From positions 185,596 through 249,595 of the forward strand of contig JADFZW010000004.1 in assembly GCA_015232355.1 (NCBI GenBank): a stretch of 64,000 bases of DNA, written 5' to 3'. Numbering within the stretch: position 1 is the first letter of the stretch; each line of letters starts with the position of its first letter. Of the stretch, positions 62,463-64,000 are shown piece after piece. Source of the stretch: Oligoflexia bacterium. GTDB taxonomy: Bacteria; Bdellovibrionota; Bacteriovoracia; Bacteriovoracales; Bacteriovoracaceae. The notes beneath the pieces are model-generated. The model was not told where the DNA came from, made no database searches, and was given only the letters and a program-made list of their open reading frames with translations. The position numbers and the translations under genes were made by a program.

Positions 62463-62843
62463 TTCTTTTCTCCCCTTTACTTATATTACTAATATAAGTA
62501 AAAAATATTATTTAAATTTGATTATCCATTAAGAGACAACTAAATAAAAAAACAAATGTGAAATATTTTTATTTATTCCAAAAAACCACTTAAAAAATAA
62601 TTTGATCTAATTTTTTCAACTAGTTAAAATATAAAGAATTTTTATTTATATTAGTGAGTTTGATTAGAAAGTTTTTATCACTTACCTACAAATGTGGGCA
62701 TACTCAATGTATTTCAATGTATTTCAATATAATCAATATGTTTTTAATGAAATATTTGATTTTTCACGCTTGTCTTTTATAATTTAAGTAAATATCATTA
62801 TATCAATATCAAGTTATAAAAATTAATAAATAGTTGCAATATT
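62463..62843. other. Divergent intergenic region between exported RNB gene and thiL
   Basis: 381 bp, AT-rich. Apart from the palindrome at 62476-62502 it contains a partial 10-11 bp tandem (CAATGTATTT, twice and a variant) at ~62707-62731. A TTGTCT near 62771 could be a -35 element for thiL. No ORF. Confidence 0.45.
62476..62502. promoter_or_regulatory. 27-bp perfect palindrome upstream of the exported RNB gene
   Basis: TTTACTTATATTA at 62476-62488, one centre base (62489) and TAATATAAGTAAA at 62490-62502 are exact inverted copies (13-bp arms). It ends 14 bp before the ATG at 62462 and touches the AGGGGAGA ribosome-binding site. It could be an operator, or an mRNA hairpin exposing or hiding the site. 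Confidence 0.7.
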
Positions 62844-63875
62844 ATGATAAAATCAAAAAATAAAATTAACGGTGAATTTGAGTTGATAAAAAAAATTTCA
62901 AAAAAAATTTATTCTTCTAAAGATAAAAAACCCTCTCTTTGGAAAAATGTTCTTAAAGGAATTGGTGATGATGCTGCTGTTATTAAATTTCCTGGCCCAA
63001 ACAATAGATTATTTGTAACTACTGACATGATTGTAGAAGATGTTCACTTTTCTCTCCTCTGGAGTACAGCAGATGAAATAGCTATGAAATTATCTGAATC
63101 CAATATATCAGATATCGTCGCTATGGCCGCTATACCAAGATATGCTTTTTTATCTATGTCTATTAAACCCAATACCTCTCAAAAATTTATGAATTGTTTT
63201 ATGAAGGGTCTGATGCGCTCTTTTAATAAACACAATGTTTTACTATTAGGCGGCGATACCACTAAAGGAGAAAAATATGTCTTCAATCTTTGTCTATTGG
63301 GTGAAAGTAAAAAAGGTAAATTCCGTTCAGGAGCAAGAGAAAAAGATCTCATTTGTGTAACCGGTACTTTGGGTGACAGTATGGCGGGATTAAATTTACT
63401 ACTCGAACATAAAAAAAATAATTCTTATACTAAACTTTTACATGATAGATCTAAAAAATCCTTATTGCAAAGACACTTACAACCTAAATCCAGAACGGCC
63501 CAAGAAGGAATTCTAATTGGTAAATATGCTACATCGATGATTGATGTCTCTGATGGACTTGCATCTGAAATTAGACATATCTGCGATGAAAGTAGTGTCG
63601 GTGCTATTATTTATTATGATAAAATTCCTATCTCATTAAAGACTAAAAAAATTGCTTCTATGTTAAATAGCAACCCAGTTGATTATGCACTCTATGGTGG
63701 CGAAGATTATCAATTAATTTTTACCATAGATAAAGATGATATTAATAAATTAAAAAAGAAATTTAAAAACTTTAAGATTATAGGCGAAATCGTTAAAAAG
63801 AAAATAGGATGTTTATTATCTAAAAATGGTCGCTTATCAAAACTTCATAAAGGAGGTTTTGATCATCTTACTTAG
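62844..63875 (+). CDS. thiL: Thiamine-monophosphate kinase ThiL
   Basis: A 343-aa AIR-synthase/PurM-fold kinase making thiamine diphosphate. GIGDDAAVI, TTDMIVEDVHFSL, SNISDIVAMAAIPRYAFLS, LLLGGDTTKG and MIDVSDGLASEI are all standard ThiL motifs, and GGEDYQLIFTI closes the ATP domain. Length is typical. Divergent from the exported RNB gene; no thiamine riboswitch is seen upstream. Confidence 0.93.
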   Translation: MIKSKNKINGEFELIKKISKKIYSSKDKKPSLWKNVLKGIGDDAAVIKFPGPNNRLFVTTDMIVEDVHFSLLWSTADEIAMKLSESNISDIVAMAAIPRYAFLSMSIKPNTSQKFMNCFMKGLMRSFNKHNVLLLGGDTTKGEKYVFNLCLLGESKKGKFRSGAREKDLICVTGTLGDSMAGLNLLLEHKKNNSYTKLLHDRSKKSLLQRHLQPKSRTAQEGILIGKYATSMIDVSDGLASEIRHICDESSVGAIIYYDKIPISLKTKKIASMLNSNPVDYALYGGEDYQLIFTIDKDDINKLKKKFKNFKIIGEIVKKKIGCLLSKNGRLSKLHKGGFDHLT

Positions 63876-64000
63876 GGGCCGTCCCGAAATTAACTGTACG
63901 TTTCCCTATGAAAAATCTGCACACTCTGAAAAAAGTAAGATTTTCATAAAAAATTTTATAAAAAGTGAACAAAATTGGTATGGATTAAATATTCTAAAAA
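63876..64000. other. Right-edge noncoding stretch with GC-rich patch
   Basis: The first ~15 bases after the thiL stop (GGGGCCGTCCCGAAAT) are much richer in GC than the surroundings. ATGAAAAATCT (63908) and AAGATTTTCAT form near-inverted copies. It might be the end of a repeat element or a terminator. Truncated by the window, so not resolved. Confidence 0.3.

Noticed and set aside
62844..62860. Thiamine riboswitch before thiL
   Set aside because: The upstream 381 bp lack the conserved TPP-riboswitch core (CTGAGA, ACCTGA).

Overview
The window is an AT-rich (roughly 30% GC by eye) chromosomal segment of a flagellated Gram-negative bacterium. It has an outer membrane (BtuB-type receptor with a TonB-like partner, secretin, DsbD), a sigma-28-type flagellin promoter, an Msh-like type IV pilus cluster and many exported hydrolases. 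I infer a Bdellovibrionota/Bacteriovoracales-type or other deltaproteobacteria-like organism. That rests on gene style (short D0/D1 flagellin, exported nucleases and proteases, GspG-like pseudopilins), not on a marker gene, so it is only moderately secure. I see no rRNA, tRNA, CRISPR array, prophage or intact insertion sequence.

Layout. 1-2078: nrfHA nitrite reductase (nrfA runs off the left edge). 2.2-5.6 kb: an EamA transporter, two divergent small paralogous proteins, a FIST-like protein and a solitary secreted Cache-like protein. 5.6-8.0 kb: an ArsG/ArsF/ArsP-like efflux operon. 8.1-10.8 kb: a nickel ECF transporter operon nikMNQO-nikR behind a long inverted repeat that is a good NikR operator candidate. 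10.8-13.6 kb: a second, oppositely oriented ECF system cbiMNQO (cobalt). 13.6-17.6 kb: a cobalamin riboswitch leading an unknown membrane protein, a BtuB-like receptor and a TonB-like protein. 17.8-21.1 kb: an exported LicD-like protein and an exported coiled-coil protein.

21.3-34.5 kb is a complete-looking Msh-like pilus / type II secretion-like machine. The + strand carries ExeA/MshM ATPase, TPR protein, PilM, PilN, PilO, PilP, secretin, GspE/MshE ATPase and a membrane vWA-like protein. The - strand carries a MshA-like pilin, three GspG-like pseudopilins, a GspF/PilC protein and a CheY-like regulator. Upstream of the pilin is a receiver-CheX protein. No prepilin peptidase is in the window. 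34.7-42.8 kb: the housekeeping set rimP-nusA-infB-rbfA-truB. 43-45.6 kb: a TPR/winged-helix regulator, a secreted protein and a RimI-like acetyltransferase, tightly overlapped. 45.8-49.7 kb: thrS (no TGS domain), ddl and a degenerate HD-GYP protein. 49.8-51.4 kb: a 73-aa protein and flagellin. 51.4-55.3 kb: an operon of outer-membrane protein, zinc metalloprotease and DsbD. 55.5-64 kb: serC-like aminotransferase, lipoprotein, secreted nuclease, tgt, an exported glycerophosphodiesterase, an exported RNB-family ribonuclease and thiL.

The most striking observations are: (i) an RNase II/R-family enzyme with a clear signal peptide, followed by an exported glycerophosphodiesterase whose signal peptide is split from the enzyme by a T12 homopolymer right after the start codon (slippage, phase variation or sequencing error); (ii) pilus pseudopilins in which the GspG calcium loop is replaced by a two-cysteine version, one other carrying an added beta-sandwich-like domain; (iii) an unknown membrane protein that is the first gene under a cobalamin riboswitch; (iv) a pilus-linked vWA-like membrane protein and two chemotaxis-type regulators; (v) an exported LicD-like protein. 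Short in-frame tandem repeats (6 or 12 bp) occur in many genes.
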